Below are positions 31,712-39,818 of a stretch of 45,577 nt of DNA, one piece after another. Every line of letters starts with the position of its first letter. The first letter of the stretch is position 1. The stretch is from assembly GCF_017302275.1 (NCBI RefSeq), contig NZ_JAFLDR010000034.1, positions 1 to 45,577 on the forward strand, read 5' to 3'. The notes below the pieces were generated by a model. The model saw nothing but the letters and a program-made list of their open reading frames with translations, did no database searches and was not told the origin of the DNA. The DNA is from Sulfuritalea sp. GTDB lineage: Bacteria > Pseudomonadota > Gammaproteobacteria > Burkholderiales > Rhodocyclaceae. A program made the position numbers and the translations under genes.

Positions 31712-31848
31712 GAAATTTGCTCCGCCAAATAAATTGACTATCAAAATGACTATCAAATCATAGCTGGATTTGGCCGGATTGTCCAGGACGGCCTTGGACA
31801 ACGATTCAGCGTATCTTATTGTTATGTATGTAACTTCTGAACCGCGTT

Positions 31849-31883
31849 GGATTGCGTCGGACTACCCCGGAGCGGACTGCGTC
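31849..31883. repeat. phased short direct repeats beside the integrase (possible attachment-site arms)
   Basis: GGATTGCGTC (31849), GGACTACCCC (31859) and GGACTGCGTC (31874) follow the pattern GGAYTRC, with spacings of 10 and 15 bp. They lie 140 bp upstream of the integrase ATG and directly before a strong terminator. Integrase arm sites or an edge of the element are likely. No second copy was found in the window. Confidence 0.45.
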
Positions 31884-31901
31884 TCCGCCAAAAACCAAGC
31901 A

Positions 31902-31932
31902 AAGACGCCCCTTTCCGGGGCGTCTTGCTTTT
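31902..31932 (+). terminator. rho-independent terminator
   Basis: AAGACGCCCC-TTTCC-GGGGCGTCTT is a perfect 10-bp stem with a 5-nt loop, followed by GCTTTTC. No gene to its left on the plus strand ends here. It may therefore be the terminator of a chromosomal gene or tRNA separated from it by the insertion, or a shield between the element and the downstream genes. Confidence 0.8.
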
Positions 31933-31998
31933 CTGCCCATGGTTTGCTCTGATGGCGGCGACACTTCGCAGCGATGGGTTCGTTCCGGGAGTTCGTCG

Positions 31999-32106
31999 AT
32001 GCACGACATGCCGATTGACATAAAAAGTCGGCGCTGGTGGAACGGCGCGTTGATTCCGCGCACCGCGCAGCCGGGCGCCCTGGCGCCCGTCCGGTTGCCG
32101 CCGTGA
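31999..32106 (+). CDS. small ORF (35 residues) coupled to the HEAT-repeat gene
   Basis: ATG 31999 has GGGAG at suitable spacing. The frame encodes 35 residues, basic and Trp-containing (SRRWWNGALIPR). Its TGA overlaps the GTG start of the HEAT-repeat gene as GTGA. That gene has no ribosome site of its own, so this could be a leader peptide that drives coupled translation. No homology is recognised. Confidence 0.45.
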   Translation: MHDMPIDIKSRRWWNGALIPRTAQPGALAPVRLPP

Positions 32107-33095
32107 GCCGACGCGAGATTCTCGCGCATCTGCTGGCGCTGTGGCTGCTGCTGGTCGCGGCGGGCGGGTTTTATGCCTACCAGAAGAGCGCCGCGATGGT
32201 GCCGGCACTGATCGCTTATCTCGACAGCCCGAAGAAGCCCGAAGTCCGCGCGGCGCTTGGGCGCTTGCAGGAACTCGGGCCGGCAGCCGCCGCGGCAGCG
32301 CCACGCTTGCTGTCCATGGTCCGCGCGGAGGCTGCGGACGCCGAGGGAGCGATCACCGCGCTGAGTCGCATCGACCTGGCGGCCACACTGGCCGCCCGCG
32401 ATCACGTCCGCGCGGCGCTGCGCGATCGCGGCATGAACACCCGCCGCCGTGCCGCCGAACGCCTTGGCAGCCTGGGCTTGCTGGCGCGGGCGGCGAGCGG
32501 CGACCTGGCACTTGCCGCGCACGATCCCGACGCCGTGTTGCGCGACCGCGCCGTCGCATCGCTGGGGCGGATCGGCGTACCGGCCGGCACCGTGGTGCCG
32601 GCCCTGATCGCGGCTCTCGACGATCCGGCGGATCATGTGCGCCACACCGCGATCGTGGCGCTGGAATCCCTTCCTGCCGACCAGGCACGGGCGGCGCTGC
32701 CCGCCCTGCGAAGGCTCGCGGAACGAGGCAGCGGGCTGGACCGGCGCGCGCGCCATGCGCTTGCCCGCCTTGATGGGCCGCTGCCGCCGGCGGGCGAGTT
32801 GGGCGCTCTGCGCTACATGCTCGGCGGGGGGAAGCGCTTCGGTTCGCTGGATTACACCCTGCAGCAGATCGCGCGCCACGGGCCTGGCGCCGCGTCGGTG
32901 GTACCCGAACTCCTGGCGCTCCTGGCTGGCGACGATGAACTGATACGTTACACCGCCATCGAAACCCTGATTGCCATCGGCCCTGGTGCAGCCGCCGCGA
33001 GGCCGGCGCTGGAAGGCATCGCCGCGACAGGCGCGGCCCCGCTGCGCCAGGTCGCGCAGGAAGCGCTAGCCACGTTGGCGGGAGCACCACGATGA
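32103..33095 (+). CDS. membrane-anchored HEAT-repeat protein
   Basis: About 330 residues from GTG 32103. One N-terminal membrane helix (LLALWLLLVAAGGFYAY) is followed by Ala/Leu/Arg-rich HEAT-type repeats, such as VVPALIAALDDPADHVRHTAIVAL and VVPELLALLAGDDELIRYTAIETL (each shown only to mark the ~31-residue period; key residues P, L, D, R, A). Probably a periplasmic or cytosolic scaffold. The GTG is chosen for the GTGA overlap with the small upstream frame; a longer GTG start at 32037 is possible. The next gene overlaps by ATGA. Confidence 0.75.
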   Translation: MSRREILAHLLALWLLLVAAGGFYAYQKSAAMVPALIAYLDSPKKPEVRAALGRLQELGPAAAAAAPRLLSMVRAEAADAEGAITALSRIDLAATLAARDHVRAALRDRGMNTRRRAAERLGSLGLLARAASGDLALAAHDPDAVLRDRAVASLGRIGVPAGTVVPALIAALDDPADHVRHTAIVALESLPADQARAALPALRRLAERGSGLDRRARHALARLDGPLPPAGELGALRYMLGGGKRFGSLDYTLQQIARHGPGAASVVPELLALLAGDDELIRYTAIETLIAIGPGAAAARPALEGIAATGAAPLRQVAQEALATLAGAPR

Positions 33096-33568
33096 GCGGG
33101 AACACGCGGCGGCGCACGCTGCAGCTTTACTGGGGCAGCATGGCCACTGGCGCGCTGCTGCCCCTTGCCGTGGACCTCGTCGTCGCGGCGACACGGCGCG
33201 CGCAGACGCCGGCGCAGTACTTCGAAGGCTTCTACCTGCGCCTGTTCGCGCCGCAGGAGAGCGTCTTGATGCTTACGCTGTTGGGCGGTGCGCCCTTCCT
33301 GCTGTTTGGCGTTTTCGCCCTGATCCACCTGGGGATGGCGGATCGTCGCGGCGAAGCGCTTGCCTCGCGCCGCCAGTTCGCGCTGCAGTTGGCGTTTGCC
33401 ACCATGGTCGCGCTGTCCGCCTGGGGCCATTACGGCATCATGACGGCGCGCGGCTCGACGGCTGCGCTGGGTTTTCTGTTTCTGCCGTTCCATGTGCTTG
33501 CCATGGGAGTCGTGACCTATGCGTCTGGCCGCTGGTTCAAGCGCTTTCGGCACGGCCCGGCAGGCTGA
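33092..33568 (+). CDS. four-helix membrane protein of unknown function
   Basis: 158 residues with four hydrophobic segments: ~18-35, ~58-80, ~95-112 and ~122-142. The start overlaps the HEAT-repeat gene stop (ATGA), so the two are coupled and probably work together at the membrane. No family is recognised. Confidence 0.7.
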   Translation: MSGNTRRRTLQLYWGSMATGALLPLAVDLVVAATRRAQTPAQYFEGFYLRLFAPQESVLMLTLLGGAPFLLFGVFALIHLGMADRRGEALASRRQFALQLAFATMVALSAWGHYGIMTARGSTAALGFLFLPFHVLAMGVVTYASGRWFKRFRHGPAG

Positions 33569-33703
33569 GGGGGCCGGCTGTCGTCGCTGGCGGCTTGCGT
33601 CAGCGATGACCGACGACAATTTCGAGAAGACCCCGAAAGCGCGTCATGCCCCTTATGGCATCATCGGCGCGAACTGGATTCCTTCGTTACGCAAGTGGCT
33701 CCG

Positions 33704-34087
33704 ATGAAAATAGCCTCCGGCCTCATCGCCTTGTTCGCTCACGCTACCCTCCTGCACGCCGCGGAGGACTTTCCGCGATACACGCTGGAGACGGAAAACC
33801 ACGTGGTCGAAATCACCACGCGCTGCCGCGTGGGCTCCGTGGCATGCGACCGGGTGAGCTACCGGGGCGTCAACAAGAAGACCGGCGCCACCATCGCCCT
33901 GCGCGGAAAATCCTTGCATACCACCTGCGCCGACGGCGTGACGCCCTGCCGATTCCTGGGCTACCGTTTCCGCAATGGCAAGCACTACTACTACGTGTGG
34001 GAGGACGCGGATGGCGAAAAAGGCACGCTGGAAGTGATAGCGGCGGACAGCAAGGTCCTGCTGCAGGAGCGCGGCACATGGCAGTGA
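33704..34087 (+). CDS. small exported protein of unknown function
   Basis: About 127 residues. Signal peptide MKIASGLIALFAHATLLHA, then a mature domain with four cysteines (TTRCRVGSVACDR, HTTCADGVTPCRF), likely two disulfides, and a YYYVWEDADG segment. It lies 135 bp after the membrane-protein gene and overlaps the next gene by 10 bp. I do not recognise it. Confidence 0.65.
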   Translation: MKIASGLIALFAHATLLHAAEDFPRYTLETENHVVEITTRCRVGSVACDRVSYRGVNKKTGATIALRGKSLHTTCADGVTPCRFLGYRFRNGKHYYYVWEDADGEKGTLEVIAADSKVLLQERGTWQ

Positions 34088-34767
34088 ATCCGGATGCCGA
34101 GTTGACCGCGTCGCCGCCGCCGTCGGCGGATGCGCGGAAAAGCCTGGTCTGGCCGCTGAGAATCAGCGTCGCATGGCTGCTGGCGTGGGTCGGCCTTGTG
34201 CTGTGGGCGGCCCAGAGCCTTGCCACCCGCTGGCCCTATGAGCTGCATCCGCTTTTGGTCGTGTTGACCTTGGCCATACCCGGTATCGTGTTTCGGACCG
34301 CGGATCTGCTGTTCATGCGCTGGCGCCGATGCCGCCTCGCGGGCTGGCAGCGCACGGGCGGTCGTCTTGCAGCGTTACCCTTGGGCGTGTTTCTGGCCGT
34401 CAGTTTGTTTTCGGCCGTGGAACCGATGAGCATGGCCCGCTTCGAGCGCGAGATCGCTTCCCTGGTGGCCCAGGTCCAGGCCAGTACCCCGGTGACCTGT
34501 CCCGCTGACGGCAGGTATCCGGTCGATGCCGCGCTGAACGCCTATCTCGAGCAGTCAGGCGGCCTGCGCCAGGGCACGCTGCATCAGGGCAGCGGGCGCT
34601 TCATCATCGAACTCGCCGGACGCTCGATCGACATCGACGGCAGCACCCTTTATTACGACTCGGCGACACGCAAGTGGAACCGCTTCCACAATGACAATCG
34701 CGAGCGGGCAAAGGCGTTCGAAACCCTGGTCAAACCCCTGGCCCCGTGCCGGCTTACCCTGTCCTAG
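34078..34767 (+). CDS. membrane protein of unknown function
   Basis: About 229 residues from ATG 34078, with GGAG upstream. Three membrane helices in the first half (~25-45, ~55-75 and ~97-117) are followed by a soluble ~110-residue C-terminal domain with two cysteines (VTCPADG, APCRLTL). The gene overlaps the preceding exported-protein gene by 10 bp, and its 3' end overlaps the convergent acpH by 4 bp. Together with the HEAT-repeat gene set it forms an unrecognised four- to five-gene envelope module. Confidence 0.68.
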   Translation: MAVNPDAELTASPPPSADARKSLVWPLRISVAWLLAWVGLVLWAAQSLATRWPYELHPLLVVLTLAIPGIVFRTADLLFMRWRRCRLAGWQRTGGRLAALPLGVFLAVSLFSAVEPMSMARFEREIASLVAQVQASTPVTCPADGRYPVDAALNAYLEQSGGLRQGTLHQGSGRFIIELAGRSIDIDGSTLYYDSATRKWNRFHNDNRERAKAFETLVKPLAPCRLTLS

Positions 34768-35339
34768 CGCCAATCCCCGGCAAAGCGCCCGGCGTCCGCC
34801 AGCCATTCTCGGAAGTCGGCGCGAAAGCCCTCGGCGTCGGCCAGGAACTCCTCCTCGCCACCCGTCAGGGGATTGGGTCTGCGTGCACGGCGCGACATGC
34901 GCTGGAGGACGTCGGCAATGCCCTCGATCCGAGCATAGCTGTGGAACCAGTCCTGCGTCGCCATGAGTTCCAGGCCGACGTGCGCTTGCTCCGGCAAATC
35001 GGTCAAACGCGCAGAGATTGCGCGGTAAACCTCGTATCGAAACTCGGCGAAGGGCCGCTGCTGCAGCGCCTCCCAGTCGCTCGCCAGCAGGTGGTCGTAG
35101 AAGATGTCCACCAGTACGCCGGCATAGCGCCGGCGCGGGGCCGAGACGCGGGCGCGACTGCGGCGGAAGGCGGGGTGCGTCTCGGCATGGCTGTCGATGG
35201 CGCGATGCAGCGCGACGCCGCGCGCGAGATCGGCGGGCAGGCCCGCCGGCAGCGGGCCCTTGATCCAGTCGCCGACGACACCGCCGACCACCAGGGCAGG
35301 GGCGTCGCCGGCCAGCAGGGCGTGGGCGAGGAAATTCAT
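34764..35339 (-). CDS. acpH: acyl carrier protein phosphodiesterase
   Basis: 191 residues with the AcpH (DUF479) pattern: MNFLAHALLAG at the start, GDWIKGP, the metal-site block HRAIDSHAETHPAFRRS and DIFYDHLLA. It hydrolyses the phosphopantetheine arm from acyl carrier protein. Divergent from the esterase gene, with starts 20 bp apart, which leaves little room for separate promoters. The 3' end meets the convergent membrane-protein gene. Confidence 0.87.
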   Translation of the reverse strand: MNFLAHALLAGDAPALVVGGVVGDWIKGPLPAGLPADLARGVALHRAIDSHAETHPAFRRSRARVSAPRRRYAGVLVDIFYDHLLASDWEALQQRPFAEFRYEVYRAISARLTDLPEQAHVGLELMATQDWFHSYARIEGIADVLQRMSRRARRPNPLTGGEEEFLADAEGFRADFREWLADAGRFAGDWR

Positions 35340-35358
35340 GGGCGGGTATTATCGGGCC

Positions 35359-36054
35359 ATGGATGAACTGCTCAGCGCGATCGAACTGCAATCCGGCGAA
35401 ACGCCGCGGTTTTCCGTGATCTGGATGCACGGCCTCGGCGCCGACGGTTCGGATTTCGTGCCGGTGGTGCCGGAACTGGGCCTCGACGATGGGCCGGCCA
35501 TGCGCTTCGTCTTCCCCAATGCGCCGCAGATCCCGGTGACCTGCAACGGCGGCTATGTGATGCCGGCCTGGTACGACATCATCACCCTGGACAGCAACAC
35601 GCGCACCGTGGACGAAGCCGGCATCCTGCGCAGCCGGGAGGCGATCCGGCGCCTGATCGAACGCGAAAACCAGCGCGGCGTGCCCTGCGAGCGCATCTTC
35701 CTCGCCGGCTTCTCGCAGGGCGGGGCGATCGCCTACGCCACCGCGCTGACCCATCCGCAACGCCTGGCCGGCATCATCGTCCTGTCGACCTACATCCCGA
35801 ACCCGGCCCTGCTCGAAGCCGAAGCCACGGCCACCAATGCCGGGCTGCCGATCTTCGCCGCCCACGGCACGGAGGACGAGGTGGTCGCGCCGGCGCTTGG
35901 CATCCTCGCGCGAGGCCTGGTACAGCGCCTGGGCCATGCGCTGGAATGGCGCGAGTACCCAATGCCGCATTCGGTGTGCATCGAGGAGATCATCGACATC
36001 GGCGCCTGGCTGCGCGGCCGCATGGACGGCATCGGCACCGCGAAATCGCCGTAG
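35359..36054 (+). CDS. carboxylesterase/phospholipase-family alpha/beta hydrolase
   Basis: 231 residues. Serine hydrolase with S119 in GFSQGG, D173 in GTEDEVV and H204 in PMPHSV, plus the oxyanion loop MHGLGADG. This is the pattern of Pseudomonas EstB-type and YpfH-type carboxylesterases and acyl-protein thioesterases. I chose the ATG at 35359, where homology begins; a longer frame runs into acpH. There is no clear ribosome site, so translation may start near the 5' end of the mRNA. Confidence 0.88.
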   Translation: MDELLSAIELQSGETPRFSVIWMHGLGADGSDFVPVVPELGLDDGPAMRFVFPNAPQIPVTCNGGYVMPAWYDIITLDSNTRTVDEAGILRSREAIRRLIERENQRGVPCERIFLAGFSQGGAIAYATALTHPQRLAGIIVLSTYIPNPALLEAEATATNAGLPIFAAHGTEDEVVAPALGILARGLVQRLGHALEWREYPMPHSVCIEEIIDIGAWLRGRMDGIGTAKSP

Positions 36055-36131
36055 TGCCAGCGCCGACTTCCCGGGTAGGCGCAAAAAATCGCCGGTTTGA
36101 CCCTCGTCGGGCGCAATATTAGCGATTACCG

Positions 36132-36145
36132 TTGATCGCGATCAA
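36132..36145. promoter_or_regulatory. FNR/ANR/DNR-type box
   Basis: TTGATCGCGATCAA is a perfect match to the FNR-family consensus TTGAT-N4-ATCAA and fully palindromic. It lies about 90 bp before the GTG of the Tat-exported ferredoxin gene. A class II promoter would start near 36180, but the -10 candidate there is weak. It predicts anaerobic induction of the redox operon. Confidence 0.8.
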
Positions 36146-36234
36146 ACCATCGCATCTCATTCCAATGCAGGATGGTGGCCGAATTTGCCGTGAAGCCTGC
36201 CGCTTCGCAATTTACCCCCCTATTGGAGGAAGAC

Positions 36235-37326
36235 GTGGCCATCAACCAAAAGCCCTGCGCCGGCGCCGCCCAGGACCGACCATCCGACTGCCCGGTGCAG
36301 CCCGCATCCGCCGATCCCGCGGCGAACCAACTGAAGACCACGCGTCGCGACTTCCTCCGCGCCGGCGGCATGCTCAGCCTGTCCTCGCTGATGGGCACGG
36401 CGGCGCTGATGACCCAGTCGGACAACGCCAACGCGGCGGTCGAGTGGGGCGAGCATTTCCAGAAGAACTACCGGCTGATGACCACCGAAGAGAAGAACGA
36501 GGCGCGCCTGCGGCTGGAAAGGCGCTATTCGGACGAATACGGCAAGAAAGTCAGCGTCGACACCACCGAGGCGCAGCCCGGCATGCTGATGGGTTACGCG
36601 CTGAACATCCGCAAATGCATCGGCTGCCGCCGCTGCGTGCATGCCTGCGTGGCCGAGAACAACCAGTCGCGCGGCCCGCGCCCCGGCGAAAAGATCGAAT
36701 GGATCCAGGTGCTGCGCATGGAGCGCGGCAAGTTCGAGCAGGAGAAGATGAACCACGGCTACCCGGAGGGCCTCGGCATCCAGGTCGGCGGCAACGCCTA
36801 CACGCCGGCCGGCCAGGTGCTCGAAGGCCAGTACCACTACAACCCCAAGGCGGTGCCCGAAGCCGACGCCACCTACATGCCGATCGCCTGCATGCAGTGC
36901 GAGAAGCCGCCCTGCGTCAAGGTCTGCCCGGTGCGCACCACCTACCGCGAGGGCGACGGCCCGGTGGTGATCGACTACAACTGGTGCATCGGCTGCAAGA
37001 TGTGCATGAATGCCTGTCCGTACTGGGCACGCCGTTTCAACCTCACCACGCCGGTGCTGCCGAAGGAAGAGATGAACCCGGTGACCCACTATCTCGGCAA
37101 CCGGCCGCGCATGCGCGGCGTGGTCGAGAAATGCCACTGGTGCCTGCAGCGCACCCGCCACAACCGCTACCCGGCCTGCGTCGAGGTCTGCCCGGTCGGC
37201 GCGCGCAAGTTCGGCAACCTGCTCGATCCGGAAAGCGAAGTGAGCAAAATCCTCGAGCGCAAGAACGTGTTCCGCCTCAAGGCCGAGCTCAACACCTTCC
37301 CGAAATTCTTCTACTTCTACGATTGA
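36235..37326 (+). CDS. Tat-exported four-cluster ferredoxin (DsrO-like)
   Basis: About 363 residues from GTG 36235, which has GGAGGA upstream. The Tat motif TTRRDFLRAGG is near residue 35. Four cysteine groups follow: CIGCRRCVHAC, CMQCEKPPCVKVCP, CIGCKMCMNACP and CHWC...PACVEVCP, enough for four [4Fe-4S] clusters. This is the DsrO / NrfC / PsrB type of electron-transfer subunit, longer than typical DsrO. It lies first in an operon with a DsrP-like membrane protein and a tetraheme cytochrome, but no catalytic Mo subunit or DsrMK. It probably moves electrons between cytochrome and quinone on the periplasmic side. Confidence 0.9.
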   Translation: MAINQKPCAGAAQDRPSDCPVQPASADPAANQLKTTRRDFLRAGGMLSLSSLMGTAALMTQSDNANAAVEWGEHFQKNYRLMTTEEKNEARLRLERRYSDEYGKKVSVDTTEAQPGMLMGYALNIRKCIGCRRCVHACVAENNQSRGPRPGEKIEWIQVLRMERGKFEQEKMNHGYPEGLGIQVGGNAYTPAGQVLEGQYHYNPKAVPEADATYMPIACMQCEKPPCVKVCPVRTTYREGDGPVVIDYNWCIGCKMCMNACPYWARRFNLTTPVLPKEEMNPVTHYLGNRPRMRGVVEKCHWCLQRTRHNRYPACVEVCPVGARKFGNLLDPESEVSKILERKNVFRLKAELNTFPKFFYFYD

Positions 37327-37336
37327 GGAGCGGACC

Positions 37337-38554
37337 GTGCTGACCAGCTTCCTGACCGATTACACGCGCTACGTCCTCAAGGGCGGCAAGCAGTTCTACA
37401 CTTGGATGGGCGTGCTTTCCGCCTTCATCCTCGCCATGCTTTTTGTCTTCTACCTGCAGAACACCGACGGCCTGATCGTCACCGGCATGACCAGCCAGAT
37501 CAGCGACGGTCTCTACCTCGCCAACCTGGTGTTCCTGGTCGGCGTGGCGGCCGGGGCGGTGACCATCGTCTTCCCGGCCTATGTCTATCACCACGAGGGC
37601 ATGCACAAGGTGGCCGTGCTGGGCGAAATGCTGGCAATCACCGCCGTGATCATGGTGATGGTGTTCGTCTTCGCCCACATGGGCCGGCCCGACCGCCTGT
37701 GGCACATGATTCCGCCGCGCGGCATTTACAGCTTCTCGTCGATGCTGGGCTGGGACGTGATGGTGCTGAACGGCTACCTGATCCTCAACTTCGTCTGCGG
37801 CTTTTACTACCTGTGGTGCAAATACACCGGCAACCCGGTCAACCAGAAATGGTTCATCCCGCTGGTGTATGTCGCGATCGCCTGGGCGCTGTCGATCCAT
37901 ACCGTGACGGCCTTCCTGATGGCCAACAACCCGGCGCGTCCGATGTGGTTCCACAGCATGATGCCGATCCGCTTCATCGCCACGGCCTTTGCCGCCGGCC
38001 CGGCGCTGATCATCCTGATCTTCCTGATCATCCGCAAGAACACGAAGTTCTGGGTCGATGACAGCGCGATCAAGCTGCTCACCACCATCGTCCAGTTCTG
38101 CCTGGGCATCGCCATCTTCCTCACCCTGTCGGAAGTCGTGATCGAGCTCTATGCCCGCACCGAGCATGCCAACGGGCTCTACTACCTGATGTTCGGCCTG
38201 CACGGCCTCACCGCCCTGGTACCGTGGTTCTGGAGTTCGGTGGTGCTGATGATCGGCGCCTTCGTGATGTTCTTCATGCCGTCGTTCCGCAATGACTTCG
38301 ACAAGCTGCGGATCCCGTGCGCGATGGCCTTCGCCGGCATCTGGATCGAGAAGGGCATGGGCCTGATCGTCCCCGGCTACATCCCCTCGCCGATCGGCGA
38401 AGTCACCGAATACCACCCGAGCTTCGTCGAGTGGCTGATGGTGCTGGGCATCTGGGCCTTCGGCTTCTTCATCCTGACCATCCTGCTCAAGGGCGCCATC
38501 GGCATCCTGCTGGGCGAGATCAAACACGGCGGCCCGGCGGCCGCCGTCAAGTGA
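37337..38554 (+). CDS. NrfD/DsrP-type polytopic membrane subunit
   Basis: 405 residues, about ten membrane helices. Segments such as GLIVTGMTSQIS, VGVAAGAVTIVFPAYVY, GRPDRLWHMIPP and SMLGWDVMVLNGYLILN are characteristic of DsrP. This family exchanges electrons with the quinone pool. The GTG start has GAGGAG 7 nt upstream and lies 10 bp after the ferredoxin stop. With its neighbours it probably forms a quinone-linked membrane redox complex. Confidence 0.9.
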   Translation: MLTSFLTDYTRYVLKGGKQFYTWMGVLSAFILAMLFVFYLQNTDGLIVTGMTSQISDGLYLANLVFLVGVAAGAVTIVFPAYVYHHEGMHKVAVLGEMLAITAVIMVMVFVFAHMGRPDRLWHMIPPRGIYSFSSMLGWDVMVLNGYLILNFVCGFYYLWCKYTGNPVNQKWFIPLVYVAIAWALSIHTVTAFLMANNPARPMWFHSMMPIRFIATAFAAGPALIILIFLIIRKNTKFWVDDSAIKLLTTIVQFCLGIAIFLTLSEVVIELYARTEHANGLYYLMFGLHGLTALVPWFWSSVVLMIGAFVMFFMPSFRNDFDKLRIPCAMAFAGIWIEKGMGLIVPGYIPSPIGEVTEYHPSFVEWLMVLGIWAFGFFILTILLKGAIGILLGEIKHGGPAAAVK

Positions 38555-38564
38555 GGCTGCCATC

Positions 38565-39383
38565 ATGAGAAAGCTCGCATCCCTGTCCGTGATCCTGGCC
38601 CTGTGCGGCGGCGCGTTCTATGCCGTCTCCGCCGCCGAAAAGGCGGCGGAACCCGCCAAGGAAGCGGCGGCGGCAAAAACGCCGCTCGAATGTTTCGAAA
38701 GCCGCAAGGGCGCCTCCGAGCTCACCCAGCGCGACGTCCAACCCGGCTGGCCCAACGTCAAGTGTTCGCCGACCACCGGCGCCGCGCTGTGGTACGGCGA
38801 CCCCTATGACGGCACGGTGCCGATGGGCAAGATGCCGGGGCTGGACATCGCCGAGGGCAAGGCGGTGGTCAAGCCGCGCACGGAAAAGCTGGCGCTGATG
38901 CCGATGTGCGGCGTCTCTTGCCACAACGGCGTCGGCCCGGCCTTCAATCCGCCCAAGCTGCCGAAGGACAAGAAGCCGGCACCGGTACCGACCATGGAAG
39001 CAATGGTGCCCGACCTGGCGAACTTCCAGCACGGCCGCGGTCGCATCTGGTGCATGGACTGCCACCACACGACCCAGCGCAACATGCTGGTCGACCACTT
39101 CGGCGATCCGGTCAGCTTCGACCAGCCCCAGCTCCTGTGCGGCAAGTGCCACGGCGACAAGCTGCGCGACTGGCGTGACGGCATCCACGGCAAGCGCATC
39201 GGCGAATTCGTCAGCACCGGCAAGAAGCGCTGGTTCACCTGCACCGAGTGCCACAACCCGCACAACGTCCAGGACGGCGCGCGCAACAAGGGCTTCATCC
39301 AGGTGCAACCGGAGCCTTCGCCGCAGTTGCCGCGCGGCATGGCCAACGCCGACCACGAAAAGCTGCACCCCATCCCGCACTGA
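38565..39383 (+). CDS. exported tetraheme cytochrome c with one CX3CH site
   Basis: 272 residues with a signal peptide (cleavage near VSA-AEK). Three standard heme sites: CMDCH (163-167), CGKCH (192-196) and CTECH (226-230). A fourth, CGVSCH (115-120), has three residues between the cysteines instead of two, read directly as TGC GGC GTC TCT TGC CAC. If used, it would be a non-canonical heme attachment. Probably the periplasmic electron donor or acceptor of the ferredoxin/DsrP-like complex. Confidence 0.9.
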   Translation: MRKLASLSVILALCGGAFYAVSAAEKAAEPAKEAAAAKTPLECFESRKGASELTQRDVQPGWPNVKCSPTTGAALWYGDPYDGTVPMGKMPGLDIAEGKAVVKPRTEKLALMPMCGVSCHNGVGPAFNPPKLPKDKKPAPVPTMEAMVPDLANFQHGRGRIWCMDCHHTTQRNMLVDHFGDPVSFDQPQLLCGKCHGDKLRDWRDGIHGKRIGEFVSTGKKRWFTCTECHNPHNVQDGARNKGFIQVQPEPSPQLPRGMANADHEKLHPIPH

Positions 39384-39393
39384 TCCGGTGCCG

Positions 39394-39816
39394 ATGTCCG
39401 ATACACCGGAAAAGCCACTCCGCGGCGACCCGACCTGGGTCGCCCCGGCGCTGACGCGCGACGAAAAAACGCGCCACGTCGGCAAGACGCCGGTGTTCTT
39501 CGGGCCGCCGCTGGCCATTCACACCGACGGCCTGAAGAACGCGATGGAGATCAGCGGCCGTCTCAACCGCACCGCCGAGCGCTACATGGAGCTGATTGGC
39601 CGTCACGGCGTCGAGCTCACCGAGCCGGAACGCCGCTGCATCGCCCACATCTGCCACATCGGTTTCATGTCGCCGCTGGAAATCCGCGAGCTGCCCTTCG
39701 AGGTGAGCCTGACCCGCTTCGAGTGCGAGGGCCTGGACAAGGCCGCGCTGACCAAAAAGCTGGAAGCGGCGAGCTTCGCCGACCTGGTGGCGGTGGTCGA
39801 ATCCCTGGGCTTCTGA
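39394..39816 (+). CDS. unknown protein in the redox operon
   Basis: About 140 residues, no signal peptide and no membrane helix. Contains RRCIAHICHIGF, a Cys/His-rich stretch (CIAHICH) that could bind metal, then a mostly helical C-terminus. ATG 39394 is 10 bp after the cytochrome stop, and a GTG at 39388 is an alternative. The hemerythrin-like gene follows 2 bp later. I do not recognise the family. It may be a maturation or regulatory factor for the complex. Confidence 0.7.
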   Translation: MSDTPEKPLRGDPTWVAPALTRDEKTRHVGKTPVFFGPPLAIHTDGLKNAMEISGRLNRTAERYMELIGRHGVELTEPERRCIAHICHIGFMSPLEIRELPFEVSLTRFECEGLDKAALTKKLEAASFADLVAVVESLGF

Positions 39817-39818
39817 CC

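Noticed and set aside
31902-31932. Terminator as a sign of a tRNA or tmRNA 3' end at the integrase attachment site
   Set aside because: I could not fold a tRNA or recognise a tmRNA end in the preceding 100 bp. Only the terminator itself is supported.
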